From Aestuariivita sp. (GTDB lineage: Bacteria; Pseudomonadota; Alphaproteobacteria; Rhodobacterales; Rhodobacteraceae), in contig JAPORY010000104.1 of the NCBI GenBank assembly GCA_026709985.1, forward strand, positions 1 to 62,013: a DNA stretch of 62,013 nucleotides, written 5' to 3'. The notes under the pieces were generated by a model. It had not been told where the DNA came from and did no database searches. It worked only from the letters and a program-made list of their open reading frames with translations. Made by a program: the position numbers and the translations under genes. This document shows, one piece after another, positions 49,636 through 58,515 of this stretch. How positions within the stretch are numbered: position 1 is the first letter of the stretch; each line of letters starts with the position of its first letter.

Positions 49636-50048
49636 ACGCCGCCCCGAAGTGCATCAATGTGCTGCCTGACCTTCATCATCGCCGGAATGCCGCCATCGCA
49701 CATGACCTGAACCGGGCTCCTGCCATTGAACCCAGGCCCCGTGTTCAGGGTTTTCGGCCAGCCATAGGTCAGCGGACCGTTGAACAAGAGTCGGAGCCCT
49801 TTGAAGAGACCAATCAGAAGGCTCGCCCGCGTAACTTTGTCCTGATCAAGCACCCCTTTGTAAGTGCCGGCCTTCATCCGGCTCCACGTAGCACTTGGCA
49901 CATCGAACAGTGCTGCCGCTTCGGCGTTCGATAAGCCCCAAGCGTCGGCGGCGCGGACGACAGCCTTGACGATAGCCGTGATCTTGTCAGCCTCGGCGAC
50001 GGGTTGCACAGTGCCATCTTCGGGAGTGAATTGGACGGGTTTCAACAT
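49632..50048 (-). CDS. Xre/MbcA/ParS-type antitoxin
   Basis: 138-residue antitoxin. The N-terminal Xre-like helix-turn-helix region (about 25-65) has AWGLSNAEAAALFDVPSATW. The C-terminal DUF2384/MbcA-ParS domain (about 80-138) has LIGLFKGLRLLFNGPLTYGW and FNGRSPVQVMCDGGIPAMMK, the segment that inserts into the toxin active site in known complexes. It lies upstream of the toxin, the usual order. A palindromic site in its promoter suggests autoregulation. Confidence 0.9.
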   Translation of the reverse strand: MLKPVQFTPEDGTVQPVAEADKITAIVKAVVRAADAWGLSNAEAAALFDVPSATWSRMKAGTYKGVLDQDKVTRASLLIGLFKGLRLLFNGPLTYGWPKTLNTGPGFNGRSPVQVMCDGGIPAMMKVRQHIDALRGGV

Positions 50049-50058
50049 GAGATATCTC

Positions 50059-50086
50059 CATATGATGCAACATAGTTAGTCATATG
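50059..50086. promoter_or_regulatory. Inverted repeat upstream of the antitoxin, likely operator
   Basis: CATATGA (50059-50065) and TCATATG (50080-50086) form perfect 7-bp arms. A nested ACATA/TATGT pair lies within. A minus-strand -35 TTGACT (complement of 50096-50101) lies 17 nt from a weak -10 that overlaps the repeat. Binding by the Xre antitoxin here would repress the pair. Confidence 0.5.
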
Positions 50087-50256
50087 TTATAGAATAGTCA
50101 AGGAGTCATTGGCAGTGAGTTCGATAGGATTTCGAACTCCAGTCAGCGATATCAGGCAAAATGAGACGTTGGTGTTGAGGGTGGCGAGAAAGCGCGGAAA
50201 TTAGGTAGCGACTTGCGCTCTCAATTAACTCGCCGCGTTCACTGCATTATCTAACC

Positions 50257-51225
50257 TCAGCAGTCAAAGATTGAATTGAATTCTGTGGGAATTGGTGCCG
50301 ATATTGCCGACGCATTCTTCCGAAGCGTCGACGCCTTGGCGGTTCCGATCAGAACGGAAGTGGCTTGCGAGTGACGGTGCGCATATTGCAAGGCGGCCGT
50401 TGGTAAAGGAATTCCCAGCCCATTGGCTTTAACTTCTAGCCGACGGACTTGGCTTAACACCTCTGGCGATGCCGGTTCATAGTTAAAAGTCGCGCCATTG
50501 ACGGCTCCGGTTGCGAGGATGCCAGAATTTAGCACCCCGCCCAGAACGAGGCTGGTATTCGCAGCGCGGCACCGTGGCACCAGCCGGGCTTCCGCTGAGC
50601 GATCAAGCAGAGTCAGGCGCCCGGCCAGCAAGATCACGTCGATAGCACCGTGATCCATCACCTCAAGACAAACTTCATTTTCATTCACGCCGAGCCCAAA
50701 AGCTCTGATACGACCGCGCTCCTTGAGTCGAACGAGCCGCTCGTAACCGCTAGCAAGGAAGGCTTCCATATGTGCGGCGTTGCGATCGCCGTGGGTAAAG
50801 GTGCCGATATCATGCACGAAAACAATTTCAATGCGGGTGGTTCCGAGCCGCTCAAGGCTGCCTTCCAGCGAGGCCTCAATTCCGTCGCCAGAGTAGTCGT
50901 AGCGCACATCGTTGGGCAGTGGATTAATGAAACCATCCGCCGCGGCCATGGGTTGACCAGCGGACAGCACGCGTCCAACCTTGGTTGATAGCACATAGTC
51001 TGATCGCCGTTTGGCTAACAAAAAATGCCCCAATCGCGTCTCCGATAACCCGCGCCCATAGTGCGGCGCCGTGTCGAAATACCGAATACCTAAGTCCCAT
51101 GCCGCCGCTAGAACATTTTGGGCCTCGGCGTCGGAGGCTTCACGAAACAAGTTGCCAATGCTAGCGCCGCCGAAAGCAATCTCGGTGACCCTTACCGTAG
51201 TTGTTCCAATCGTGTTTAGCTTCAT
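50257..51225 (-). CDS. L-fucose dehydrogenase / D-threo-aldose 1-dehydrogenase (aldo-keto reductase)
   Basis: Predicted to oxidise L-fucose to L-fucono-lactone with NAD(P)+, the first step of the non-phosphorylative route. The 322-residue aldo-keto reductase has the catalytic tetrad: Asp and Tyr in YFDTAPHYGRGLSE, Lys in LSTKVGR, and His in IEIVFVHDIG. The C-terminal cofactor region has VLIGTAKAS. It is the last gene of the fucose operon, 17 nt after the fuconate dehydratase stop. A related pyridoxal dehydrogenase role is possible on family grounds, but the context argues for fucose. Confidence 0.85.
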   Translation of the reverse strand: MKLNTIGTTTVRVTEIAFGGASIGNLFREASDAEAQNVLAAAWDLGIRYFDTAPHYGRGLSETRLGHFLLAKRRSDYVLSTKVGRVLSAGQPMAAADGFINPLPNDVRYDYSGDGIEASLEGSLERLGTTRIEIVFVHDIGTFTHGDRNAAHMEAFLASGYERLVRLKERGRIRAFGLGVNENEVCLEVMDHGAIDVILLAGRLTLLDRSAEARLVPRCRAANTSLVLGGVLNSGILATGAVNGATFNYEPASPEVLSQVRRLEVKANGLGIPLPTAALQYAHRHSQATSVLIGTAKASTLRKNASAISAPIPTEFNSIFDC

Positions 51226-51242
51226 TTGAGATAACTGACTTT

Positions 51243-52517
51243 CTATGGCATAAACTGGTATTTCTGAATACTTTCCGCCTTCATCTGGATAGAGAACCCG
51301 GCCGCAACTGGGGCACGATAGACTCCGTTTTCAACGATACAGGGGGTGATGAAATGTTCGTGCAAGTGATCCACGAACTCGATTCGCCGGGTGTTCTTCT
51401 CTGCCGAGATAGCCACATAATCAATCATTGACATATGCTGCACGTACTCGCAAAGGCCGACGCCACCGGCGTGGGGCCAGACGGGCAGACCAAATTTCGC
51501 CGCCATTAGCATTACCGCCAAAACCTCATTCAATCCGCCCATCCGACAGCTGTCGATCTGTACGATGTCAATTGCACCTTCCTTGATGAATTGTTTGAAA
51601 AGAATACGATTCTGACACATTTCGCCCGTAGCCACCTTGATCGGCGATAAGGCATGACGAATGGTCTTGTGCCCCATGACGTCATCTGGGCTCGTCGGTT
51701 CTTCGATAAATAGAGGGCGGGCAAAAGCAAGTTTGCGCACCCAGTCAATGGCTTGCTCGACCTCCCAGACCTGATTGGCGTCAATCATGATATTCATATC
51801 TTCGCCCAAAACGTTGCGGGCGATGGTGAGACGGCGGATATCATCCTCAAGGCATTGGCCGACCTTAAATTTTGCGTGGGTAAAGCCCGCGGCCAGCGTC
51901 TGGTGGCAAAGCCGCTGTAACTTGTCATCGGAATAACCTAGCCAACCAGCCGATGTGGTATAACAGGGATAACCTTCAGCCATGAGCCGCGCCGTACGTG
52001 CCGTTTTACCCCCCGCAGCCGCCTGCAGCAGCACCAGCGCTTCGTCGCGCGTGATGGCGTCACTAAGATATCGAAAATCAACCAGTCGGACGATTTCCTC
52101 GGGGGTCATTTCACTGACCAATTGCCAAACTGGCTTGCCTGCGATTTTGCCCCAGAGATCCCAGACTGCGTTCACCACGGCTCCGGTTGCCAAATGGATC
52201 GCCCCCTTATCCGGTCCGATCCAGCGAAGCTGACTATCGCCGGTTATATGCCGCCAAAACCGACCCATATCCTCAGTAATCCAGTCAAGATCAAGACCGA
52301 CAACCAGCGCCGACAGTGCCTCAATCGCCGCAACACAAATCTCATTGCCGCGCCCGATTGTAAACGTCAGGCCATGGCCTTGAAGATCTCCGTCCGTTTC
52401 CAGAACAAGATAAGCCGCAGAATAGTCTGGATCGGGGTTCATCGCGTCTGAGCCGTCGCAATTGGACGAGGTGGGAAAGCGCAGATCGTAAGTGCGGATG
52501 CCAGTGATCCTAGTCAT
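51243..52517 (-). CDS. fucD: L-fuconate dehydratase
   Basis: Enolase-superfamily enzyme converting L-fuconate to 2-keto-3-deoxy-L-fuconate. The 424-residue protein has the acid-sugar dehydratase residues. These are the KxK in HAKFKVGQ, metal ligands in MIDANQVWE, FIEEPTSPDD and ATGEMCQN, and the His base in WPHAGGVGLCEYVQH. The N-terminal capping part, with HGLTFTIGRGNE and WIGPDKGAIHLATGA, matches fuconate dehydratases. It overlaps the downstream end of the hydrolase gene by 4 nt, indicating coupling. Confidence 0.92.
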   Translation of the reverse strand: MTRITGIRTYDLRFPTSSNCDGSDAMNPDPDYSAAYLVLETDGDLQGHGLTFTIGRGNEICVAAIEALSALVVGLDLDWITEDMGRFWRHITGDSQLRWIGPDKGAIHLATGAVVNAVWDLWGKIAGKPVWQLVSEMTPEEIVRLVDFRYLSDAITRDEALVLLQAAAGGKTARTARLMAEGYPCYTTSAGWLGYSDDKLQRLCHQTLAAGFTHAKFKVGQCLEDDIRRLTIARNVLGEDMNIMIDANQVWEVEQAIDWVRKLAFARPLFIEEPTSPDDVMGHKTIRHALSPIKVATGEMCQNRILFKQFIKEGAIDIVQIDSCRMGGLNEVLAVMLMAAKFGLPVWPHAGGVGLCEYVQHMSMIDYVAISAEKNTRRIEFVDHLHEHFITPCIVENGVYRAPVAAGFSIQMKAESIQKYQFMP

Positions 52518-53359
52518 TGACTGTCAATGACCCTCTGGCGTTGTACACCTAGCCCAGCGATCCCGAGTTCCATTTCGTCGCCAGGTTTTAAATATGTTTC
52601 CGGGGTCTGTCCCATGCCGACCCCCGGGGGTGTTCCCGTCGAAATCACGTCGCCCGCTTGCAAGGACATGAACTGTGACAAGTGCGATACCACCATTGCC
52701 ACGTCGAAATGCATCGTGCGCGTCGAGCCGCCTTGATAACGGCGTCCATTGACTTCAAGATACATTGCGAGATCCTGCGGGTCAGGGATTTCGTCTCGGG
52801 TCACAAGCCAAGGGCCGATCGGACCAAAGGTGTCTGCTGACTTGCCTTTTACCCATTGACCAGACCGATGCAGCTGAAAATCTCGCTCACTAATGTCATT
52901 GATTACGCAGTAGCCCGCCACGTGATCCAGAGCGTTATCTTTGCGGACGTATTTGGCAGTCTTGCCAATCACTACACCCAGTTCGACTTCCCAGTCGGTC
53001 TTGACTGAGCCGCGCGGAATCTCAACGGCATCATTCGGACCAATGATCGCGGATGTAGCTTTAAAAAAGATGACGGGTTCTTCCGGCAGTGCCATGCCGC
53101 TTTCTGCCGCATGGTCAGCGTAATTCAGGCCGATGCAAATGAATTTGCCAACATCGCTGACACAGGCGCCGATCCTCGGCGTGCCCTCAACCACCGGCAA
53201 GGCGCTGACGTCGAGGGCCCGCAGCCTATCAAGTGCGGCATCCGAAAGCGAATCGCCTTTGATGTCGTCGATGATGTTTGAGAGATCGCGGATTACGCCT
53301 TCGGCATCCAAAAGACCGGGTTTTTCACGGCCTGATAGCCCATAACGCAAAAGCTTCAT
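52514..53359 (-). CDS. 2,4-diketo-3-deoxy-L-fuconate hydrolase (FAH family)
   Basis: Predicted to cleave 2,4-diketo-3-deoxy-L-fuconate to pyruvate and L-lactate. The 281-residue fumarylacetoacetate-hydrolase fold has GKFICIGLNYADHAAESGMA and PVIFFKATSAIIGPNDAVEI. The metal site is in DWEVELGVVIGKTAKYV, and DVISTGTPPGVGMGQ lies near the end. The context, between SDR and dehydratase genes, assigns the substrate. By family alone an acylpyruvase or diketo-rhamnonate hydrolase would also fit. Confidence 0.87.
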   Translation of the reverse strand: MKLLRYGLSGREKPGLLDAEGVIRDLSNIIDDIKGDSLSDAALDRLRALDVSALPVVEGTPRIGACVSDVGKFICIGLNYADHAAESGMALPEEPVIFFKATSAIIGPNDAVEIPRGSVKTDWEVELGVVIGKTAKYVRKDNALDHVAGYCVINDISERDFQLHRSGQWVKGKSADTFGPIGPWLVTRDEIPDPQDLAMYLEVNGRRYQGGSTRTMHFDVAMVVSHLSQFMSLQAGDVISTGTPPGVGMGQTPETYLKPGDEMELGIAGLGVQRQRVIDSQ

Positions 53360-53374
53360 TTTGTGTCTCTTTGA

Positions 53375-54124
53375 TCAAATGGCCCAGCCACCGTCGATGG
53401 CGAAGGTCTGTCCCGTGGTAAAGGCGCTCTCATCGCTCGCCAGATAAAGTGCCAGTGCGGCAATCTCGTCAGGTGATCCAATGCGACCCATAGGTTGACG
53501 CGCAATGAAGTCGGTCATGGCTTGGTCGTAGTCACCGGTCGCACGAAGGCGGTCGTGCAAGCTGGGGCTATCAACGGTTCCGGGACAGATCGCATTGCAG
53601 CGTATGTTCTGCTCGACGAAGTCAACAGCAACGGATTTCGTTAGCCCGATTACCGCCGCCTTGCTGGCCGAGTAGCAAAACCGATTTTTTACGCCTTTCA
53701 TCGACGAAGCCACCGATGACATGTTGATGATCGACCCGCCGCCGTTTTTCAGCATTGCCGGCAGTGTCAGTTTGATAAGCCGGTACATTGACTTGACGTT
53801 TAGGTCAAAACTGAAGTCCCACTGACTCTCGTCGCATTCCAAGATAGACCCGGTGTCGACATAGCCGGCACAGTTGAACAGGACATCAAGCGGTCCTACC
53901 TCAGACACAGCAATGGGCACGGCAGCGGCGTCGGTGACGTCAAGTTTGATCGGGGTCACACCGTTAATTCGGGCGAGTTCGGTAAGGGATGCCTCATTGA
54001 TGTCGCAGGCGATCACCTCGGCTCCAGCCTGAGCGTAGAGTTCGGCACTGGCGCGGCCGATGCCTTGGCCTGCGGCTGTTACCAGCGTTCTTTTTCCAGC
54101 CAATCGGGTTGCGGATGCAGTCAT
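53375..54124 (-). CDS. 2-keto-3-deoxy-L-fuconate dehydrogenase (SDR family)
   Basis: Predicted to oxidise the 4-hydroxyl of 2-keto-3-deoxy-L-fuconate with NAD+. The 249-residue classical short-chain dehydrogenase has TLVTAAGQGIGRASAELYAQ for cofactor binding, an Asp after ViaC (IACDIN) favouring NAD+, and NNAG-equivalent FNCAG. The catalytic Ser is in NMSSVAS and Tyr/Lys in YSASKAAVIGL. The TAAGQGIG start is characteristic of this subgroup. The gene is 4 nt after the mutarotase stop. Confidence 0.88.
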   Translation of the reverse strand: MTASATRLAGKRTLVTAAGQGIGRASAELYAQAGAEVIACDINEASLTELARINGVTPIKLDVTDAAAVPIAVSEVGPLDVLFNCAGYVDTGSILECDESQWDFSFDLNVKSMYRLIKLTLPAMLKNGGGSIINMSSVASSMKGVKNRFCYSASKAAVIGLTKSVAVDFVEQNIRCNAICPGTVDSPSLHDRLRATGDYDQAMTDFIARQPMGRIGSPDEIAALALYLASDESAFTTGQTFAIDGGWAI

Positions 54125-54128
54125 TCTT

Positions 54129-54458
54129 TCAATCCGTATGAAATACCTCGGGCATCATTGCCCAGTGCTCGCCGGCGGCAACTGAGGCTAAGGGTTGCTG
54201 GCACGGGTCAGTGAAGGTCCACCATTCGCGCGTTTTCGGGTGCTCGGCCATACGGGCCATATCGGTTTCGAAGTCTGTGCCATAATATTCCCAGTAGCCA
54301 AAAAGCAGATTCTCGGGTTCTCGCAGAAAGATCGAATAGTTTCGGATATTACTTGCTTTGATCTGCGTTAGAACTTCAGGCCAGACCGCAGCGTGCAGAC
54401 GCTTGTATTCGTCGATCTTGTCGGGCTTAACGCCGATGATCATGCCCATGCGCTGCAT
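54129..54458 (-). CDS. L-fucose/L-rhamnose mutarotase (RhaM family)
   Basis: Interconverts alpha and beta anomers of a 6-deoxy-hexose so that the dehydrogenase receives its preferred form. The 109-residue protein has RMGMIIGVKPDKIDEYKRLH and AVWPEVLTQIKASNIRNYSI, with the catalytic His and Tyr, then LFGYWEYYGTDFETDMARMA and the C-terminal WWTFTDPCQQPLA. I chose the ATG at 54458, where homologues begin. A longer start at 54521 would overlap the neighbouring gene by 50 nt. GAGAT is a modest ribosome-binding site. Confidence 0.88.
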   Translation of the reverse strand: MQRMGMIIGVKPDKIDEYKRLHAAVWPEVLTQIKASNIRNYSIFLREPENLLFGYWEYYGTDFETDMARMAEHPKTREWWTFTDPCQQPLASVAAGEHWAMMPEVFHTD

Positions 54459-54471
54459 TTCTTGATCTCTG

Positions 54472-55581
54472 TCAGTATTCGATCTCAGTATGGTGGACCA
54501 ATTCCGCGGCTTTGATTGCATCCCAATCCCAAGCGATTCCCAGACCTACCGCGTTGGACGCAATAGCCATGCCGTCCTCAATTCGTATCTGTTCCGTTGT
54601 TATCGTGTCAAGTTGGGGGATGTATTCTAGCCAACGGGCATTGGGGATGGCACAGACCAGCGGTAGGTGCAACTCCATAAGGAAATGCGGACAAACCGTA
54701 ACGTTGAAGGCTTCGGCCAAATGGGCAGTTTTCAACCAAGGTGTGATACCGCCGATACGCGCAACATCGACTTGAACGATGCTTGCCGCCCCCGATTGCA
54801 GATAATCCTTGAACTGGCTGATCGAATACAGGCTCTCACCCACAGCAATCGGCACCGAGGTGCGTCGAGCCAATTCCACATGCGCCAAAACATCATCTGC
54901 CGGCAGGGGTTCCTCAAACCAACCGACATGATAGTCCTCCAGCATGCGTGCGCGGCGGCTCGCTTCAGAGAGTGAGAAGCTTTGATTCGCATCAGTCATA
55001 ATTTCGCAAGCTTCGCCGACGGCTGACCGTACGGCGTCCAGTCTTTCGGCATCGTCACTCAGATGTTCCTTGCCGATTTTGATCTTCAATCCTCGAAAAC
55101 CAGTCTCTTGAACCGCTATCGCGTCGTCCACTAAGGCTTGCGTTTCAAGATGCAGCCAGCCCCCTTCAGTGGTATAGAGCGGTACGCGTTCGCGACTTCC
55201 ACCGACGGCTTTCCAAAGTGGCAGCTTCTGCTTGTGGCACCTTAGATCCCATAGTGCTGTGTCAATCGCAGCCAGCGCTAGCGAGGTAATGACCCCTACT
55301 GCCGTGGCATGGGTTGTGAACAACAAATCGCGCCATATTCCGTCAATCCGATCAGCATCTTTCCCGATCAGTGCCGGAGCAAGCGTCTTTTCGAGAAGCG
55401 CCATGACTGCGGGGCCGCCGGTTCCGATGGTATAGCTGTAGCCAGTTCCGATTACGCCATCACTGTCGGTGATTGTGACAATTAGCGTTTCTTGGCTGAT
55501 GAAAGCTTGGATAGCATCCACCCGTCTAACCTTAGGCATAAGGTCAATCATCCTCATATCCACACGAACGATTCTTGCCAT
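54472..55581 (-). CDS. Second enolase-superfamily dehydratase/racemase, substrate unknown
   Basis: 369-residue member of the mandelate racemase/muconate lactonizing group. Visible active-site residues are KxK in RGLKIKIGKEHL, metal ligands in IMTDANQSF, GWFEEPLPADD and AVGESLYS, and a His in VCPHFLMELHLPL. It is distinct from FucD, which is also present. The locus may therefore handle a second acid sugar, such as a galactonate, talarate or rhamnonate type, or the enzyme may be an epimerase. It lies between the transporter ATPase (4-nt gap) and the mutarotase. Confidence 0.82.
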   Translation of the reverse strand: MARIVRVDMRMIDLMPKVRRVDAIQAFISQETLIVTITDSDGVIGTGYSYTIGTGGPAVMALLEKTLAPALIGKDADRIDGIWRDLLFTTHATAVGVITSLALAAIDTALWDLRCHKQKLPLWKAVGGSRERVPLYTTEGGWLHLETQALVDDAIAVQETGFRGLKIKIGKEHLSDDAERLDAVRSAVGEACEIMTDANQSFSLSEASRRARMLEDYHVGWFEEPLPADDVLAHVELARRTSVPIAVGESLYSISQFKDYLQSGAASIVQVDVARIGGITPWLKTAHLAEAFNVTVCPHFLMELHLPLVCAIPNARWLEYIPQLDTITTEQIRIEDGMAIASNAVGLGIAWDWDAIKAAELVHHTEIEY

Positions 55582-55585
55582 AGGG

Positions 55586-56680
55586 TCAATCTCTCAGCGC
55601 CTTGCCGTTGCCCGCGTCAAAGACGTGGCATTTGTTGAGCACTAGGTGGAAAGCGATCGTTTCGCCGGGTTGAACGGGGCGCGGGTTCAGCATCTTAGCC
55701 TGTACTTCCTGCCCAGCAAGTTCGGCAAAAAGCAAAGTTTCGGTGCCCAGCGGTTCGGTCAGCGAGACGGGCAGTTCTAGATTGGCTAATTCGCCAGGTT
55801 CCTCGACGGCATGACCGATCGGCATTAGGTTGTCAGCGCGAAACCCGAACTGAACCTGCTGCCCTGAGACTACCTGCTTGCGGGCTACGGCGGGGATGGG
55901 AACGGTCAGGCTATTGCGAAGAATAATAGTGCCAACATCCGTCACGACCCCGTCGATTAGGTTCATCGGCGGTGAGCCGATGAAGGTTGCCGAGAAGGTA
56001 TTGACGGGATTGTTGAATAGTTCCATTGGCGTGCCAACTTGGACGATATGACCGTCTCGCATCAAAACGATCCGATCCGCGAGGGTCATCGCCTCAACCT
56101 GATCATGGGTTACATAGATGATCGTGTTACCGACCCGATGATGCAGTTTTTTGATTTCAACGCGCATCTGTGTGCGTAACTTGGCATCAAGGTTCGACAG
56201 GGGCTCATCAAAGAGAAACACGTCGGGACGACGCACAATCGCCCGTCCCATTGCGACCCGCTGACGCTCGCCACCTGAAAGCTCGGATGGCTTTCGCTCT
56301 AGTAATCCATCAAGGCCGAGGATACCCGCCGCCTTCTTAACCGCCTTCTCAATTTCGGCCTCGGGCTGTTTTGCGATGCGAAGGGTGAAGCCGAGATTCT
56401 CGCACACCGTCATATGCGGGTAGAGAGCATAGTTTTGAAACACCATTGAAATGTTCCGTTCGCGGGGCGGTAGTTCGTTCACTATTCGGTTGCCAATGGA
56501 AATCTCACCGTCGGAAATGTCTTCGAGTCCGGCGATCATCCGCAAAGTTGTAGACTTGCCGCACCCTGACGGGCCGACCAGTACCAAGAACTCTCCGTCA
56601 TGGATTTTCAAATCAACACCGTGCACCGCCTCGTGCTTACCGTAGCGCTTGACCACTCTATTGAGTGTTACTTCCGTCAT
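55586..56680 (-). CDS. Sugar ABC transporter ATP-binding protein (UgpC/MsmK/MalK type)
   Basis: Cytoplasmic ATPase of 364 residues for the sugar importer. It has Walker [22 protein letters not shown]-loop in [14 protein letters not shown], signature [20 protein letters not shown], Walker [17 protein letters not shown] and switch His in [15 protein letters not shown]. The C-terminal 120 residues form the OB-fold regulatory part typical of carbohydrate systems, with [20 protein letters not shown]. It is 4 nt after the permease stop. Confidence 0.95.
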   Translation of the reverse strand: MTEVTLNRVVKRYGKHEAVHGVDLKIHDGEFLVLVGPSGCGKSTTLRMIAGLEDISDGEISIGNRIVNELPPRERNISMVFQNYALYPHMTVCENLGFTLRIAKQPEAEIEKAVKKAAGILGLDGLLERKPSELSGGERQRVAMGRAIVRRPDVFLFDEPLSNLDAKLRTQMRVEIKKLHHRVGNTIIYVTHDQVEAMTLADRIVLMRDGHIVQVGTPMELFNNPVNTFSATFIGSPPMNLIDGVVTDVGTIILRNSLTVPIPAVARKQVVSGQQVQFGFRADNLMPIGHAVEEPGELANLELPVSLTEPLGTETLLFAELAGQEVQAKMLNPRPVQPGETIAFHLVLNKCHVFDAGNGKALRD

Positions 56681-56684
56681 TTGA

Positions 56685-57548
56685 CTACCCTTTCACGCCA
56701 CCGAATGTCAGGCCAGCAATCAGGTGCTTTTGCACGAGGAATGTCAAAATGAGGGCGGGTAGGATCATCAGCACTGCCAGTGCGCACATACCGCCCCAGT
56801 TGATCGTGAATTCTGCCGTAAAATCAAGGAGTCCTACGGGCATGGTTTTTGATCCCACTGACCGCGTCAATTGCGACGCCAGCGCGAATTCGTTCCAGGA
56901 GGTCAGGAAGGCGAAGATTGCCGCCGCCGCCACTCCTGAGCGCGCCACTGGAAACTCGACTTTCCAAAAAGCTTGCCAGCGGGTGCAGCCATCAATTTCG
57001 GCCGCCTCATGGAATTCTTTTGGTATCTGTCGGAAAAACCCATCCGTTAACCAAATTGTGAAAGGCACGTTCATGGCTACGTAAACGAGGATCAGACCGA
57101 TATGGGTGTCGATCAATCCGACGAGAGCAAAAACGATGAATAGCGGCAATGACAGTGCGACCCCCGGTACGGCGCGAAACAGCATCAGCCCCACGAAGTA
57201 TCCGTTTTTGAATCGAAAGCGATAGCGGGCAAACGCGTAGCCACCACCCATGCCTATGAGGATTGCGATCACGGTGGATGCCACAGACACGATCAGCGAG
57301 TTGCGGAAATACTGAAAGACTGGAACGCCGCCCTCACCGGCGCCGCCGAACATGGCGCGATAGTGGTCCAACGTGAATGTCGGGGTCCAGACGGGAGGTT
57401 TTGCCATGATCTCGACGGTCGGGCGGAAGGAGTTCAATACGATCCAAAGACCAGGGATGCAGATCACTGCCATGATGAGGAAGAGTCCCAGCAAATGGAG
57501 TGATTTTAGAATCCAACGACGGCTGCGATGCGTTTGGTTGCGGTTCAT
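56685..57548 (-). CDS. Sugar ABC transporter permease (MalG/UgpE type)
   Basis: Inner-membrane permease of 287 residues with about six helices, the first near residues 15-36. The EAA loop reads [20 protein letters not shown], which binds the ATPase. It ends with the short cytoplasmic [14 protein letters not shown] common to this subfamily. Its start overlaps the partner permease stop by 4 nt. It works as a heterodimer with the product of the preceding gene. Confidence 0.95.
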   Translation of the reverse strand: MNRNQTHRSRRWILKSLHLLGLFLIMAVICIPGLWIVLNSFRPTVEIMAKPPVWTPTFTLDHYRAMFGGAGEGGVPVFQYFRNSLIVSVASTVIAILIGMGGGYAFARYRFRFKNGYFVGLMLFRAVPGVALSLPLFIVFALVGLIDTHIGLILVYVAMNVPFTIWLTDGFFRQIPKEFHEAAEIDGCTRWQAFWKVEFPVARSGVAAAAIFAFLTSWNEFALASQLTRSVGSKTMPVGLLDFTAEFTINWGGMCALAVLMILPALILTFLVQKHLIAGLTFGGVKG

Positions 57549-58444
57549 ATCTTGTCTCCAAAACCCAGTTCAGAGCGCGCCGCGCTGAGCTTTTTGAAGA
57601 AATAGACCGTGAAAGCAATGGACAGCAGGATTGAGACGTAGCCCATGGCATTGGCCAAGCCCATGCGGGCGTCGACATATCCAGTACGGCTCATCAAGGT
57701 CCATATGAGTTCAGTCCGACCCGCCGGGCCGCCGCCCGTCATGATCTGCACAATGTCATATGCCCGTGCGACGTCAAGAGACCGGATCGTCATCGCGATG
57801 AAGATAAACGGCATCAAAAACGGCAGGGTGATATGGCGGAACGTCTGCCACGCGGTGCAGCCATCGACCTTGGCTGCTTCCAGCGGATCACGGGGTATCG
57901 CGAACAATCCAGCTAAGATCAGGACTGCGAAGACCGACGTGCTCATCCAAACCTCGGCGAAGATAATGGAAAACATCGCCAACTTTCCGTCCACCAGCCA
58001 AGGCATGGCGGCATCTGAAATTCCGAGGGCCTGTAGCGCGTTGTTCGCCAGACCGATGTTGTCGTTGAAGATAAACTTGAACTGAAAGCCGACCAAGATT
58101 GGTGAAAACATCATGGGGAACATCAAAATGGTTCGGATGGTTCGTTGTCCCAAAGTCACCTTGTTTACCATTAAAGCAATCAGCAGCCCAAAGAGAAGTT
58201 CGAGGTTGAGAGCAATTGTAAGAAATAGAATTGTGCGGCCGAAAGCAGCCCAAAACTTCACGTCCGTTAGGATTTTTTCGTAATTAGCCGTGCCGATCCA
58301 CCGCCAAAGGGTCGAAGGTCGGGTCAGCTTATAGGGCGTGAAGCTCGAATAGAGGGAGAAGACGAGCGGGATTAAAACCACTGCTGCCATGATGATGAAA
58401 GCGGGCAACAGCAGAACAAACCATTCGGGCAGGCGACGGCGCAT
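57545..58444 (-). CDS. Sugar ABC transporter permease (MalF/UgpA type)
   Basis: Inner-membrane permease of 299 residues. The first helix (WFVLLLPAFIIMAAVVLIPL) is close to the start and the EAA loop is DPLEAAKVDGCTAWQTFRHI. I chose the ATG at 58444. A longer frame to 58501 would begin inside a perfect 13-bp hairpin and lacks a ribosome-binding site, whereas AAAGG lies just before 58444. It forms the membrane channel with the MalG-type partner downstream. Confidence 0.93.
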   Translation of the reverse strand: MRRRLPEWFVLLLPAFIIMAAVVLIPLVFSLYSSFTPYKLTRPSTLWRWIGTANYEKILTDVKFWAAFGRTILFLTIALNLELLFGLLIALMVNKVTLGQRTIRTILMFPMMFSPILVGFQFKFIFNDNIGLANNALQALGISDAAMPWLVDGKLAMFSIIFAEVWMSTSVFAVLILAGLFAIPRDPLEAAKVDGCTAWQTFRHITLPFLMPFIFIAMTIRSLDVARAYDIVQIMTGGGPAGRTELIWTLMSRTGYVDARMGLANAMGYVSILLSIAFTVYFFKKLSAARSELGFGDKI

Positions 58445-58470
58445 CGTGCCTTTCTTTCGATGTTCTGGAC

Positions 58471-58502
58471 TATGGCGAAACACACGCAAGTGTTTCGCCA
58501 TA
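58471..58502 (-). terminator. Perfect 13-bp hairpin between binding-protein and permease genes
   Basis: TATGGCGAAACAC (58471-58483) and GTGTTTCGCCATA (58490-58502) pair completely around a 6-nt loop. There is no T-run on the minus strand. It probably protects the binding-protein mRNA from 3' decay, or limits read-through, to keep binding protein in excess, as in malE-malF type operons. Confidence 0.7.
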
Positions 58503-58515
58503 GTTTAGTTGAGAC

